64,000 nucleotides of DNA, taken from NCBI GenBank assembly GCA_963774935.1, contig CAVZGO010000002.1:1-64000 (forward strand). The letters are read 5' to 3'. Positions 16,578 through 26,632 of the stretch are shown piece by piece. Each line of letters starts with the position of its first letter. The stretch's first letter is position 1. The notes beneath the pieces were generated by a model. The model was not told the origin of the DNA and did no database searches. It saw only the letters and a program-made list of their open reading frames with translations. Origin of the DNA: CAVZGO01 sp963774935 (GTDB lineage: Bacteria; Chloroflexota; Anaerolineae; Anaerolineales; UBA4823). A program made the position numbers and the translations under genes.

Positions 16578-19500
16578 ATGAACGGCTCACTCAAACGACC
16601 TGTGTTTTTCTTGATAAACAGCCTGGTGCTCCTTTCTTTATTCTTGGTCGTTCCATTTTCACCCAACTCATCAGGGAAAATGTCCGCCCATGCAGAACAG
16701 ACCGAGAAATCCGAGGGGGCTCTCGGCTACTGTGCTTCTGAGGGGGATTATCAGAACTCTCGAATATATCAAATCCATCAGTGTCAATCGAATCTCGAGC
16801 TCCAAATTTAGAGTCCATGTAACTGTCTGGATCGATAATCCCACGCATTGCGTTGCCGGTCAATCCTGTGACTGGTATGATGACTGGCCAGAGAACCTGC
16901 ATCTCTGGATCGATTGGAACGCAAACCAGAGCTTCTCGAGCTCTGAACTGGTGATAAATAAAGAACTGAGTGGCTCTGCAATAAACGCTTCCAATACGAT
17001 GTTTTACTCGAAAGACATTACCATACCAACCAGCGGGGTCACCAATGGAACCACATACCTGCGTGCCAATATCAGCAAAGACAATGAAGAAGACCCCTGT
17101 ACCGATGCGATAATGTTTGGCGATGTGTTTGATAAAAAGATTGCGCCAAAAGCCCCTTACATAGAATCTCTCAGCAAAGCAGGACGCAGCACGACTGGTA
17201 AAGAGCCGACCACTGGCTCGATCGTGGATTTGACCTCAAAAAACATCATTCCATCCGGCTACACCATCACCAAATGCAGCTGGTCGGGAGACATCACTGC
17301 AGGAACAGGCGATATCGCCAATAATTGTAAATACAGCTACACCCCCAGCAAAGGTGCTGGCCCAGCGGTGAAGACTTATGGCAATAAAAAGGCTCAGCTC
17401 ACCATCTCATGGAAGCACACCGCTTCCGGATTAACCGGGGCAAGCAGTACCAGCTTCAGTTATAAAGTATTCTTCAAAAAATCCGGCGACGATGACGGCG
17501 ACAAAACTCCCAACTGGGCTGAATACTGGCGCATGACGGATGACAAAGCTGTGCCGGGATTTGATAATAATGTCTACTACGATTCGACAACAACATCTTA
17601 TGGCACCGCCGACGGTGCAAGCGATACTATTCATATTGGTAAGGATGCAGCCGAGACACATTATTCAAATAGCCTCACCGTTCCGAGAGTTGAAATTGGA
17701 ACTCCTCCAAACACTATAGTTGTCTGCACGGGAGGCACCTTTGGAGGTGCTAAGGGTATCAATGCCCTTGCAGAGGTCATCAAACACGAGGATACACATA
17801 TCTGGGTATATAAACAATGGCAGGCTGGAGGCAGCTGGGCAGGTAAAACAGATTCTGACGAAGGTGTTTGCACCGGTTGCGATGATGACCTGCCGGATGA
17901 TTATGAAACGAACACCAATCACACCTCCAATACCAGCACCGATAGCTGCGATTTATATTCCCACAAGTCGACAACAGCCGGATACGATCGGTATGGTGAT
18001 CAGGAATGGCTTTGCCTGATCCAGGCGAACGGGAGAGTCGGTACTATTAAGAATGATTGGGCGAATCCAGGTAAACAAACCAGCACCCCCTTTGCCTCAG
18101 AAACTATTCCAACCCCAAGTCAATCCGGTCCGATCTATCACAGTGAAATAACCACCTCTAGTGCTCCTTACCACACCAACGAGGCAGGTCTACAGTTCGG
18201 CACCTTGTGGGGATACTATGAAGACTCCACCTCCGATGCCGATGCGGACGGTTTGTACGACTCTTTAAACATATCTACATACGTATGGATCAAGGAAAAA
18301 AGCGTTTTCAACCTGGTGGTCTGGCTGGAAGAAATGGGTCCCTATACGGTTGCCTGGGGCAGCACGCAGGTTGAGCTGGACCCGGGTGAAACCTGGTTGA
18401 CGGTGAAATTTGATGGCAAGCTGCTCAGGGATTATGGCTACGATGGATCTTACCAGATCGCCAGGGTAGAGCTTAGGGCAACCGAAGATGATATCCTCAG
18501 CGACTATGCGGAATATCCTCATGTCACTGCGTATTATGCCCACGATTCCTTCGAGCCACCCGCCATGCAGATCGATCCGAGCAGCTTTATCACCTACCCG
18601 AATGACATCGACGCAGATGGGCTTTATGAAAGCCTGGCAACCCATTTCGACCTGGATCTATTCGAAACCGGCACCTACACCTTCACCGGCGAGCTGGTGG
18701 CTGCTGACCTGGTGGCGAATGCGTCGAACGTCGTCACTTACGGTGCTGCCGCGCTGCAGCCGGCAGGCTTCGCCACAACATACCTTGAATGGCCGGTGGA
18801 CCAAATTTTCCAATCCAAGCAAGATGGTCCTTATTACATGGTAAACCTGAGCGCAACCAACGAAAATGGCGAGGAAGTTGAATTCATGAGTTACGCCCAC
18901 ACCACGGATGCGTACACTTACAACCAGTTCGATCACGGAACGACCACCATCGATCCGGCAGCCACTACCTCCTCACAGGTGGATGTGAATGGCGACGGCT
19001 TGATCGACTACCTGGATGTACAGGTCAGCGTGACAACCGACCAGCCGCGCACCGTCACGGTCTCTGCATCGCTCACCGATAGCGAAGGCAACCCGATTGA
19101 GGTCACTGAGACCACTACCGACCTGGTCGCTGGTGCGAATCCAGTGGTGCTGCGCTTTTCGGGGGCGACGCTGGGGCAAAACGGGGTGGATGGACCCTTC
19201 CTGCTGACCGGCCTCAATGTCACCGATGAAGAAGGCACCGTGCTGGATGCCCAGCCGGGCGGCTACACCACCCCCGCCATCCCGGTCAGCGAGCTTGCTC
19301 CAGCACTGCTCAGCCTGGATGGAGCTTATACCGAAGAAGCACCTGATGGCGATGGAGATGGTCTATACGACGAGCTGCGCATCAAGGTTCTCGTCGATGT
19401 CGCCCAGCCGGGCTACGTGACTGCCATCGCCAGGCTAGTCGACGCGCATGGACGCGAGATCGCCTGGGCAGAAGGCAGTGCATATGCTGCTGGCGGCCCA

Positions 19501-19707
19501 GAAGACGGTGTGGTGCTGGTATTCCCCAGTCTGCTCATTGCCGCCAGCCTGGCAGATGGCCCATATTCGCTGCGAGATTTGACCGTCACCCCATCCCTGG
19601 ATGCTGCCCAGAGCATCTATCTGGAAGACGCTTACACCACAACGGGAACTTATCATGCCAGCGATTTCGGAAATCTGATCTACCTTCCAATGACGATGCA
19701 GCCATAA
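16578..19707 (+). CDS. Large secreted protein: GEVED-like domain, HEDTH metallopeptidase motif and four Ca-loop modules; apparent frameshift
   Basis: An N-terminal signal peptide (MNGSLKRPVFFLINSLVLLSLF) begins at 16578. The frame then shifts by +1 near 16760; across the join the sequence reads like a GEVED domain (GYCASEGDYQNS + EYIKSISVNRISSS, later WIDWNANQSF). In the middle EVIKHEDTHIWVYKQW contains HExxH, the zinc-peptidase signature, followed by Cys/Asp-rich sequence. The C-terminal third holds four modules of about 123 residues, each starting with a Dx[DN]xDGL[YI] calcium loop at 18235, 18604, 18982 and 19345. The end, IYLPMTMQP, resembles C-terminal tails common in Chloroflexi secreted proteins. 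Substrate and peptidase activity are unproven. Confidence 0.72.
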
Positions 19708-19795
19708 GAGTGCTAAGTTGCGCAGTGGTGGCTGCAACACCGCCACCACTGTGACTTCGGAATCAAGCTCTTTTCGGACAATATTTATCGAGATA

Positions 19796-19825
19796 TTGAC
19801 TTACGGGGCAAAGATTTTGTATACT
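19796..19825 (+). promoter_or_regulatory. Sigma70-type promoter of the cyclase gene
   Basis: TTGACT at 19796-19801 and TATACT at 19820-19825 with an 18-base spacer, about 95 bases before the proposed TTG start. Confidence 0.55.
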
Positions 19826-19919
19826 TTGTATGCAAATCAAGACGATGCAATAATTTTCATTCATTTCCACAGAACGATAACAGCCTGGCGCATGCCAGCA
19901 GGAAAGGCGGGGAGCAGAC

Positions 19920-22900
19920 TTGGATACCGCACAGCAGCAGCGGGAGCATATCCTCCAGGCTATTACCGCCCTGGAGGCGCAGCGCGCGGTGCTGGGCTCA
20001 CAGGTGGTTGATACCGCCCTGTCTGGCTTGCGCCAGCAGCTTGCTGCCTTCGACCCCCCCGTTACCCAAACTCCTGATATCAATGAAGCATCTGGCTTCG
20101 AGCGCCGCATCCTGACGATTTTCTTCAGCGATGTGGTCGGCTCGGTGAGCATCGCTGAGCAGCTCGATCCCGAAGACTGGCTGGAGATAATCAACCAGGT
20201 GCACCAGCTCGCCGGCAGGTTCATTCAGGAACACGGCGGAGAAGTGCTGCAGTATCAGGGTGATGGACTGGTGGCTGCCTTTGGTGTGCACCAGCCAAGC
20301 GAGCGTGATCCCGAGCAAGCCATCCTGGCTGGGCTGGCGCTGCAAGCTGCGCTGCCTGGACCTGGACTTGCACCTGCCAGCGAACACCCCCTTTCAAATG
20401 CGCGTCGGCATCCATACCGGGCTGGCAGTGATCGGTGAGCTTGGCGGGGATGCGCGCCGCGAGCTGACCGTGACCGGCGATACCGCCAACCTGGCAGCCC
20501 GCCTGCAGAGCACCGCTCCGCCCGGCGGTGTGCTCATCTCTGCAGATACCCAGCGCTACGTGCGCGGCATCTTCGATGCAGCAGCCCAGCCTCCGGTGAG
20601 CCTGAAAGGAAAAAGCCAGCCGGTGCAAACCTACCTGGTCCTGCGCCCTTACCCGCGCCCTTTCCGCACGCCCACCCGTGGAGTCGCCGGTGTGGTCACG
20701 CACACTGCCGGACGCCAGCAGGAGTTCAATGCCCTGCTCGAAGCGCTGGACCAGGCTTGCAGCCAGCACTCCGTGGTCTGGCGGCAGCTCGTCGGCGAGC
20801 CGGGCATCGGCAAAAGCCGCATGGTGGACGATTTCACCCTGCACCTGGCAGCCAATTATCCCGACGCCTGGATATTGAAAGTACGCCTGCTGCCCGGTGA
20901 CGAGCGCCAGGCATTTACCCTGGTGCGGCGCATGTGGTTCGACCGCTTCAAGATACCGGAAGATTTGCCCCTCGCCCAGGCTGAGCACAAGTGGGAGGCA
21001 GCCTTCCTGCGCCTGGTTGACGCAAACAGGCAACACAATGGACAACCTCAGAACAACAGCCTCGGGTTCGATGAGGCGCATGCCCTGGGCAGGCTGGTCG
21101 GCTTGCCGTTCAAACGGCGCAAGGCAGCCCTGGTCAGCGATCCGCAGCAAGTGAAAGGTCGCGCGATCGTGGTCAGCCGACAGCTACTGGAGCTGATGCG
21201 CCAGAGCGCTGACCTGATCGTATTGCTGGAAGACGTTCACTGGGCAGACCCGGCTTCCTGGGATTACCTGCTGGAAACCAGCCTGCTGAGCCCAGCCGGG
21301 AAGCACGGTCTGATGGTGCTGTCGACCGCTCGCCCGGACTGCAGCCCACCGGAGGCATTGCTCAACCACTCCAGCTACAAGGAAATCAGCCTCAATTCCC
21401 TGCCAGATGCAGCAATCTTCCAGCTCACCAGTGAGCTGCTCGAGCAGGTTCAAGACCTGCCCGATGACGTGATTCCAACTATCGTGGCACGTGCCGAAGG
21501 CGTGCCGCTCTTTGCAGAAGAGCTGGTCAACTGGCTGATCGACCGCGGCTGCATCGACACCAGCAGCCAACCCTGGCGCTTCACCGCGGCTGGATTAGAC
21601 CCCACCGCCCTGCCCGGCACGCTGCAGCACCTGCTTTCCACCCGCCTGCTCGCCCTGACGCCAGACGAGCGCTACGCGCTGCAGGCTGCCTCGGTCTTCG
21701 GGCGCAACTTTTGGGATCACGGGCTGCAGGCGCTCCAGTGTTTCAAATCTGGATATCCTCCCCCACCTGGAGCAGCGCGGGCTGGTGCACCTCCAGGCGG
21801 GCTCCATGCTGGAAGGCGAAAAAGAATGGACCTTTCACCACAACCTGCTGCGCGATGCCGCCTATGAAAGCCTGCTCAAGAAGCAGCGCCGCCAGCTCCA
21901 CCATCTTGCCGGCAAATGGCTGGAGCACCAGGCACGCCCTGCAGGTCGCCTGGATGAATTCGCCAGCCTGCTGGCTGAGCACGCCGAGCAAGCCGGCGAG
22001 ACGCTGGCAGCCGCCCGCTGGCAGCTGCGCGCCGGGCGCTGGGCGTTCCGGCGCGGCGCTTCGCGCAGCGCCAGGAATGCTTTCTCACGCGGCCTATCAC
22101 TGGCGCCTGCCAGTGACTAGCGAGCTGCACTGGCAGTTATTGTTGGATTATAATGAAGTGCTGGGCACGCTGGGAGAAGTGGCTGCACGCCAGGAAGCTG
22201 ACCAGGAGCTGCTGGCTTCTGCCCTGGCAATGGACGACCCTACGCATATCGCCGAAGCATACCTTGAGGATCGGCTATACGCAGAGCAATCAAGGAGAAG
22301 AACACGCCGCCCTGGCTGCGTATGACGCCTGTATGCAGGCAGCACACCGGGCAGCCGACCTGCGCCTGGAGACACTGGCGCAGGGCCTCAAAGTTATCAG
22401 CCTCACCCATCTCGGCTTACTGGACGAAGCCGCCCTCCTGGCGACCTGCGTGCTGGATAACGCCCGGCAGGTGAGCGATCCGGATACCCTGCTGCGCAGC
22501 TACGTTAACCTATCCGTATTTTACCTGGCAAGCGGAGATGCCAGCCTGGCGGCCAAGACCCTGCTGGAACAGCTTGCCCTGTTTGACAAATTCGGAGATC
22601 TCTCCGGTCTGGCTACAAACCTGGCGAACCTGGGCTACAGCTACTTGCAGCTCGGGCTTTATGCCGAGGGGCGCAGCGCCCTGGAACGGGCGCGTAAAAT
22701 TACCAGCGAAATCGGCGCCCGGATGCTGGCAGCCTATACCGGTTTGAACCTGGGACTTGCCAACCTGCGTGATGGGGATACCCAGGCTGCCTGCGCTGTG
22801 CTGCAGCAAGCCTTACAGGAATTGAGGCAGATGGGCGATCCATTCGGTCAGGCTGCTGGCTACACCTACCTGGGACTGGCAGCAGAGGACGCACATGACC

Positions 22901-23304
22901 CCGAATTAGCCCAGGAGAGCTACCACCAGGCTGTGGAGGGCTACCAGAGCCTCAACGCACAGGCATTGGAAATGGAAGCACTGGCTGGATTGGGGCGAAC
23001 CTGGCTGGCAAGCGGGCAGCTCCTGGCAGCCAGCCAGAGCTGTGCACAGGTTTGGGACTACCTGCAAGCCAACGGACCTGGTGGGCTGGAATTCCCCACG
23101 CTGGCATACCTGACCTGCGCCAATATCTTTTCCCAAACCGGGGAGTCCGAGCTGGCAGATCAGGCTGTTCAGCAAGGCCAGCACGACCTGCAGCAGCGCG
23201 CCGGGCGCATCAGCGATGCAGAGTGGCGGCAGTCGTTCCTGCAGAACGTGCCGGAACATTATGCCATCCATCACTGGACGCCGCCACCAGGCACGTCCTT
23301 TTGA
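19920..23304 (+). CDS. Class III adenylate/guanylate cyclase - AAA ATPase - TPR regulator, four apparent frameshifts
   Basis: The pieces in successive frames form one protein of about 1,128 residues. First comes a short coiled coil, then a class III cyclase domain (RRILTIFFSDVVGSVSIAEQL, QYQGDGLVAAFG, MRVGIHTGLAVIGELG, GDTANLAARLQ), an AAA/STAND ATPase (Walker A GEPGIGKSR, Walker B LIVLLEDVHWAD), and a TPR-rich C-terminus. Metal-binding Asp in FFSDVVG and YQGDG are present. Shifts of +1 occur near 20355, 21745, 22119 (skipping a TAG) and 22266. The start is TTG with GGGGAG five bases upstream. Such proteins are signalling regulators of unknown input. Four shifts could mean a pseudogene, but homology resumes precisely each time. 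Confidence 0.75.
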
Positions 23305-23379
23305 TTGGATGCCGGTGCAGGCATCTGCACTTTCTTACATTGGAACAGACACTGAGACAACCAAATTGGAGGAAACACA

Positions 23380-23811
23380 ATGCCATTAGAACTCACCATC
23401 CCGGGCGGAACTTCGCCCACCTTTCAATCCGGAGAATGGCGCTTCAGCAGCGCTGGTCAGGCACATGTGCGCCTGGCGCTGCCTGAAGGCGTCCGCCCGG
23501 TCGCCAAGGAGCTGGTCGAGCTGCCAGCCGGAACGAATTTTCGCCCGCTGCGCCTGGTGATCAACCTGGCGCTGGTGCAGGCAGAGAATACGAGTGTGCC
23601 GGTAACGCAGGCTCATTTCACCTTACGCATCCGCTTGAAAGCCACGGATTTGTCCGCCCAGCCAAGCCGGGACAGGCTGGCACTGGCTTATTATAAGGAT
23701 GGCGCCTGGACGCTGCTCAACCCTGTCCCGGACACGAGTGACGCCAATTATCTGCTGCTCGAGCTGGAATCCTGGCCGGACGACCCTGCCATCGGCATTG
23801 GCAGCAGGTAA
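23380..23811 (+). CDS. Hypothetical soluble protein
   Basis: 143 residues, no signal peptide or membrane segment. Sequence is beta-rich (VRLALPEGVRPVAKELVELPAG, FTLRIRLKATDLS, LALAYYKDGAWTLLNP), suggesting an immunoglobulin-like or jelly-roll fold. I do not recognise the family. A good GGAGG site seven to eight bases before the ATG supports expression. It follows the cyclase-AAA-TPR gene by 75 bases in the same direction and may belong to its transcript. A hairpin without a T-run follows at 23851. Confidence 0.6.
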   Translation: MPLELTIPGGTSPTFQSGEWRFSSAGQAHVRLALPEGVRPVAKELVELPAGTNFRPLRLVINLALVQAENTSVPVTQAHFTLRIRLKATDLSAQPSRDRLALAYYKDGAWTLLNPVPDTSDANYLLLELESWPDDPAIGIGSR

Positions 23812-23850
23812 TGGAGAGCAGATATAGCAGTTGACTGAAATAATAAAATT

Positions 23851-23879
23851 CTGCGGGTTGGCTTGCAACCAACCCGCAG
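23851..23879. terminator. Hairpin between operons, terminator-like
   Basis: CTGCGGGTTGG / CCAACCCGCAG, an 11-bp perfect stem with loop CTTGCAA. The plus-strand 3' flank is not T-rich, so forward termination is uncertain. Confidence 0.45.
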
Positions 23880-23957
23880 GAAAATCGTATACAAATCAGA
23901 TAAATTTACACGCCTGTAAATCCTTTTTTAATGGCTTCAATCTCCTGGAGAAAATAT

Positions 23958-24911
23958 ATGAAAGCAAAACCTGTCAACATAATCTGGGGGATCGCTCTCG
24001 TCATCATCGGTGGCTTGTTCCTGGCTTACAACCTGGGCGCTTTCGGCACGCTGCCGCTGAACTTCTGGCTGGTGGCATTCGCCGGGGCGAGCTTACTGTT
24101 TTTCATCACCTACCTGGTCAGCGGGATCAAGGAGTGGGGCTGGCTGTTCCCAGCCTGCATCTTCGCCGGGGTGGCGACGACCACCTGGCTGGTGCTCTCC
24201 GGCTACGATGGCTCGCTCCTGGGTGTGCCTGTATTGCTCGGCGTTGCATTGCCATTCCTGGTCGCTTTCGCACTAAACTGGCGTGAGAACTGGTGGGCGC
24301 TCATCCCCGCCTGGTCGCTGATTGTGATTGCTGCTATCGTCGGGTTGGAATCGGTGCTGCCCAGCGAGCTGATGGGCACGATGATCCTGTGGAGCATCGC
24401 CCTGCCCTTCCTGGTGGTGTACCTGTGGAATCGCCAGAACTGGTGGGCGCTCATCCCCGCCGGCGTCCTCGGCGCGGTAGGCGTTATCCCCTTACTCGCG
24501 TACAGCGTCCAGGGTGAATGGCTGGCTGCTGCCATCCTGGTGTTGATCGGCGTGCCGTTCCTGGTTTTTTATTTGCTCAACCGCAAACACTGGTGGGCGC
24601 TTATTCCAGCGGGTGTGCTGCTCAGCGTGGCGGTGACTAGCTTGATCACGTCCTATCTGCCTGCAGGGACAAACACCACCGCCCTGGCAAACGGCTTGAT
24701 CTACATCGGCATAGGCGCTACCTTTGGCGTGCTGTGGCTGCTGCGCGACACCCATGACACCGGCTGGGCAAAGTATCCTGCCATTGGAGCAGCGCTCTTC
24801 GGCCTGGTCGTGCTCACGATAGGCATCAGTGCGGAGTTCTTCCTGGCAGCACTGTTTATTGCAGTAGGATGTCTTGTTTTGGTTCTGACCTTGAGGCAAA
24901 GAAAATCATGA
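23958..24911 (+). CDS. Polytopic membrane protein with 50-residue internal repeats
   Basis: About 318 residues with some ten hydrophobic segments. The motif WWALIPA occurs three times, exactly 50 residues apart (DNA at 24289, 24439 and 24589), each preceded by a polar N-[RQK]-x motif, so the core arose by tandem duplication. The N-terminal region (IIWGIALVIIGGLFLAYNLGAF) resembles DUF5668/LiaI-like segments. The ATG at 23958 follows CTGGAG. Its stop overlaps the next gene's start in ATGA at 24908-24911, so it is translationally coupled to the LiaF-like protein. Function unknown; an envelope-stress role is inference from the neighbour. Confidence 0.7.
   Translation: MKAKPVNIIWGIALVIIGGLFLAYNLGAFGTLPLNFWLVAFAGASLLFFITYLVSGIKEWGWLFPACIFAGVATTTWLVLSGYDGSLLGVPVLLGVALPFLVAFALNWRENWWALIPAWSLIVIAAIVGLESVLPSELMGTMILWSIALPFLVVYLWNRQNWWALIPAGVLGAVGVIPLLAYSVQGEWLAAAILVLIGVPFLVFYLLNRKHWWALIPAGVLLSVAVTSLITSYLPAGTNTTALANGLIYIGIGATFGVLWLLRDTHDTGWAKYPAIGAALFGLVVLTIGISAEFFLAALFIAVGCLVLVLTLRQRKS
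24289..24612 (+). repeat. Tandem 150-bp coding repeat
   Basis: Three copies of a segment encoding WWALIPA begin at 24289, 24439 and 24589. The first two share the DNA string AACTGGTGGGCGCTCATCCC exactly; the third differs at a few bases. Confidence 0.75.
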
Positions 24912-25957
24912 ACACTTCCCTTAAAAATTACCGCTCATTATTCTGGCCGGTTATCCTGATCGGCATCGGTTTGATCTGGCTGGCCGGCAACCTGGGCTGG
25001 CTGCCAGAATTCGAACCCTGGACGCTGCTCAGCCTGTGGCCGCTGCTGTTGATCGGAATCGGCTTGGATTTGCTGTTCGGGCGGCGCTGGCCGATCATCG
25101 GAGGCCTGATCGGGCTGGCGGTGGTCGGTGTGGCTGCCGCGATGATTTACAGCGGCGTCTCCTTCACCCCGCAACAGGAGCTGAAAACGGCACATTTCTC
25201 GACGCCGCTGGAACAGGCAGAATCTGCTGAGATCGATCTGAGTCTGAACCGCGGCGTCACCGAGCTGCTGCCCCTGGATAGTGAAACGACCCTACTGGAA
25301 GCAGATGCGGTTTACCTGGGCAACTTCAAGTACCAGGCACTGGGCAGGACGGATGTGCAGATCAACCTGGGGCATGGTGGGGGCATCACCTGGATACCTG
25401 CATCCGATCTTCAAGATCAGCAGCGCCTTGACATCGCCCTAAATAATGCCATTCCGGTAACCATGCAAGTGAATAATTCTGGCGGCGAGGCAGACCTACA
25501 GATGGAGCAGATCCAGCTCAAGGATTTCGACCTGCATCTCTCTGGCGGAGAAATCAATGTGGCTCTGCCGGCGATGTCACTCAGCTACCCGTTGACGCTG
25601 AGGGTAAGCGGCGGCGAGGCAATGCTCCAGGCAGCGCCGGGTGCAATGCTGGCAGTTAACGCTGATAGCAGCGGTGGCGAGCTGCGCCTGAAGCTTGGCG
25701 CAGACACACAGGCGGAGCTGGAGCTTTCCGCCAGCGGCGGGGAGCTGTTCATCGAGCTGCCCCCAGGCGCTGACGTGCGGGTAGAAGTGGAGCGCCACAG
25801 CGGCGGCAATGTAGACCTGCCACCCGGTTTCACTCAGGTGGAAGACGCCGGGGATGGTGAAGGCGCCTGGGAAACCAAAGGGTACGCGCAGTCGCAGGCA
25901 AAGATCACCATCGTGGTGACCAGCATCAGCGGCGGAAATATCATCATCAGCAGGTAA
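24908..25957 (+). CDS. LiaF-like membrane protein with DUF5668 helices and DUF4097 toastrack domain
   Basis: 349 residues. The N-terminus has a LiaI/LiaF-type membrane region with two repeated patterns of FWPVILIGIGLIWLAGNLG and LWPLLLIGIGLDLLFG, then a third helix. From about residue 95 a right-handed beta-helix/toastrack follows, with repeated SGGE turns (SGGEADLQ, SGGEINVA, SGGEAMLQ, SGGELRLK, SGGELFIE, SGGNVDL, SGGNIIIS). In Firmicutes LiaF restrains a stress two-component system; no histidine kinase is nearby here. The start overlaps the previous stop (ATGA), and the next gene begins eight bases downstream. Confidence 0.8.
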   Translation: MNTSLKNYRSLFWPVILIGIGLIWLAGNLGWLPEFEPWTLLSLWPLLLIGIGLDLLFGRRWPIIGGLIGLAVVGVAAAMIYSGVSFTPQQELKTAHFSTPLEQAESAEIDLSLNRGVTELLPLDSETTLLEADAVYLGNFKYQALGRTDVQINLGHGGGITWIPASDLQDQQRLDIALNNAIPVTMQVNNSGGEADLQMEQIQLKDFDLHLSGGEINVALPAMSLSYPLTLRVSGGEAMLQAAPGAMLAVNADSSGGELRLKLGADTQAELELSASGGELFIELPPGADVRVEVERHSGGNVDLPPGFTQVEDAGDGEGAWETKGYAQSQAKITIVVTSISGGNIIISR

Positions 25958-25964
25958 TTGCCGA

Positions 25965-26561
25965 ATGAGTGATCAAAAAGACCGACTTCACATCCGCGAG
26001 ATGAGAGAATTTCGCCTGGCTGTCCACCCACCGCCTGGCATGCAGGTGCAATGGCTGCAGCCATCTGCGCTGGGGCGCAGCTTCACCCTTGTTTGCGGTG
26101 AATATCTGCTTGCCACGTTGGAATTTACCTCTGCATTTGGCTCACTGGCAAAGGCAACCTGCTCAGAGGGCTGCTGGACATTCAAGCGAGTTGGTTTTTT
26201 CAACCCCCGGGTCACAGTGCGTCAGCTCGGTGAGGAGACTGACCTGGGGATTTACCACCCGCGCTGGACGGGCTCAGAAGGACGGTTGGAGATGATGAGC
26301 GGCGCCAGTTTCACCTGGCGAACTGCCAACTTTTGGGCGACGCGCTACGTATGGATCGACCAGAGCGAAACCGAGCTGATTACGTACAGCTCTGGCGCAG
26401 CATCCAGCAAGCTGAAGGACGCCTTCAAGAACCAGGCGCGCCTGGACCTCGCACCGGCATCCAGCTTGCTGGCGGAGCTGCCCTTACTGGCGCTGCTGGG
26501 CTGGTACCTGATCGAGCTGCACCACGAAGATTCTGCCGCAGGTATCACTGCAGCGACATGA
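25965..26561 (+). CDS. Hypothetical protein, possible tubby/LURP-one-like beta fold
   Basis: 198 residues, no membrane segment apart from a mildly hydrophobic C-terminus (LLAELPLLALLGWYLIEL). Alternating strands such as WTFKRVGFFNPRVTVRQLGE and GRLEMMSGASFTWRTANFWATRYVWIDQ and the closing hydrophobic helix recall LURP-one/scramblase-like barrels, but I cannot confirm this. It is the last gene of the membrane operon, starting eight bases after the LiaF-like gene, and is closed by a strong hairpin. Confidence 0.6.
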   Translation: MSDQKDRLHIREMREFRLAVHPPPGMQVQWLQPSALGRSFTLVCGEYLLATLEFTSAFGSLAKATCSEGCWTFKRVGFFNPRVTVRQLGEETDLGIYHPRWTGSEGRLEMMSGASFTWRTANFWATRYVWIDQSETELITYSSGAASSKLKDAFKNQARLDLAPASSLLAELPLLALLGWYLIELHHEDSAAGITAAT

Positions 26562-26581
26562 AGAATATTCCTTGACCACCT

Positions 26582-26608
26582 CAGGGGTGCAGCCATGCTG
26601 CACCCCTG
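26582..26608. terminator. Strong hairpin between convergent operons
   Basis: A perfect 12-bp stem, CAGGGGTGCAGC / GCTGCACCCCTG, with a three-base loop, between the LiaF-like operon and the convergent ABC-2 operon. Confidence 0.75.
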
Positions 26609-26632
26609 ATTTGCTGTATCACAGGGTCGAAA

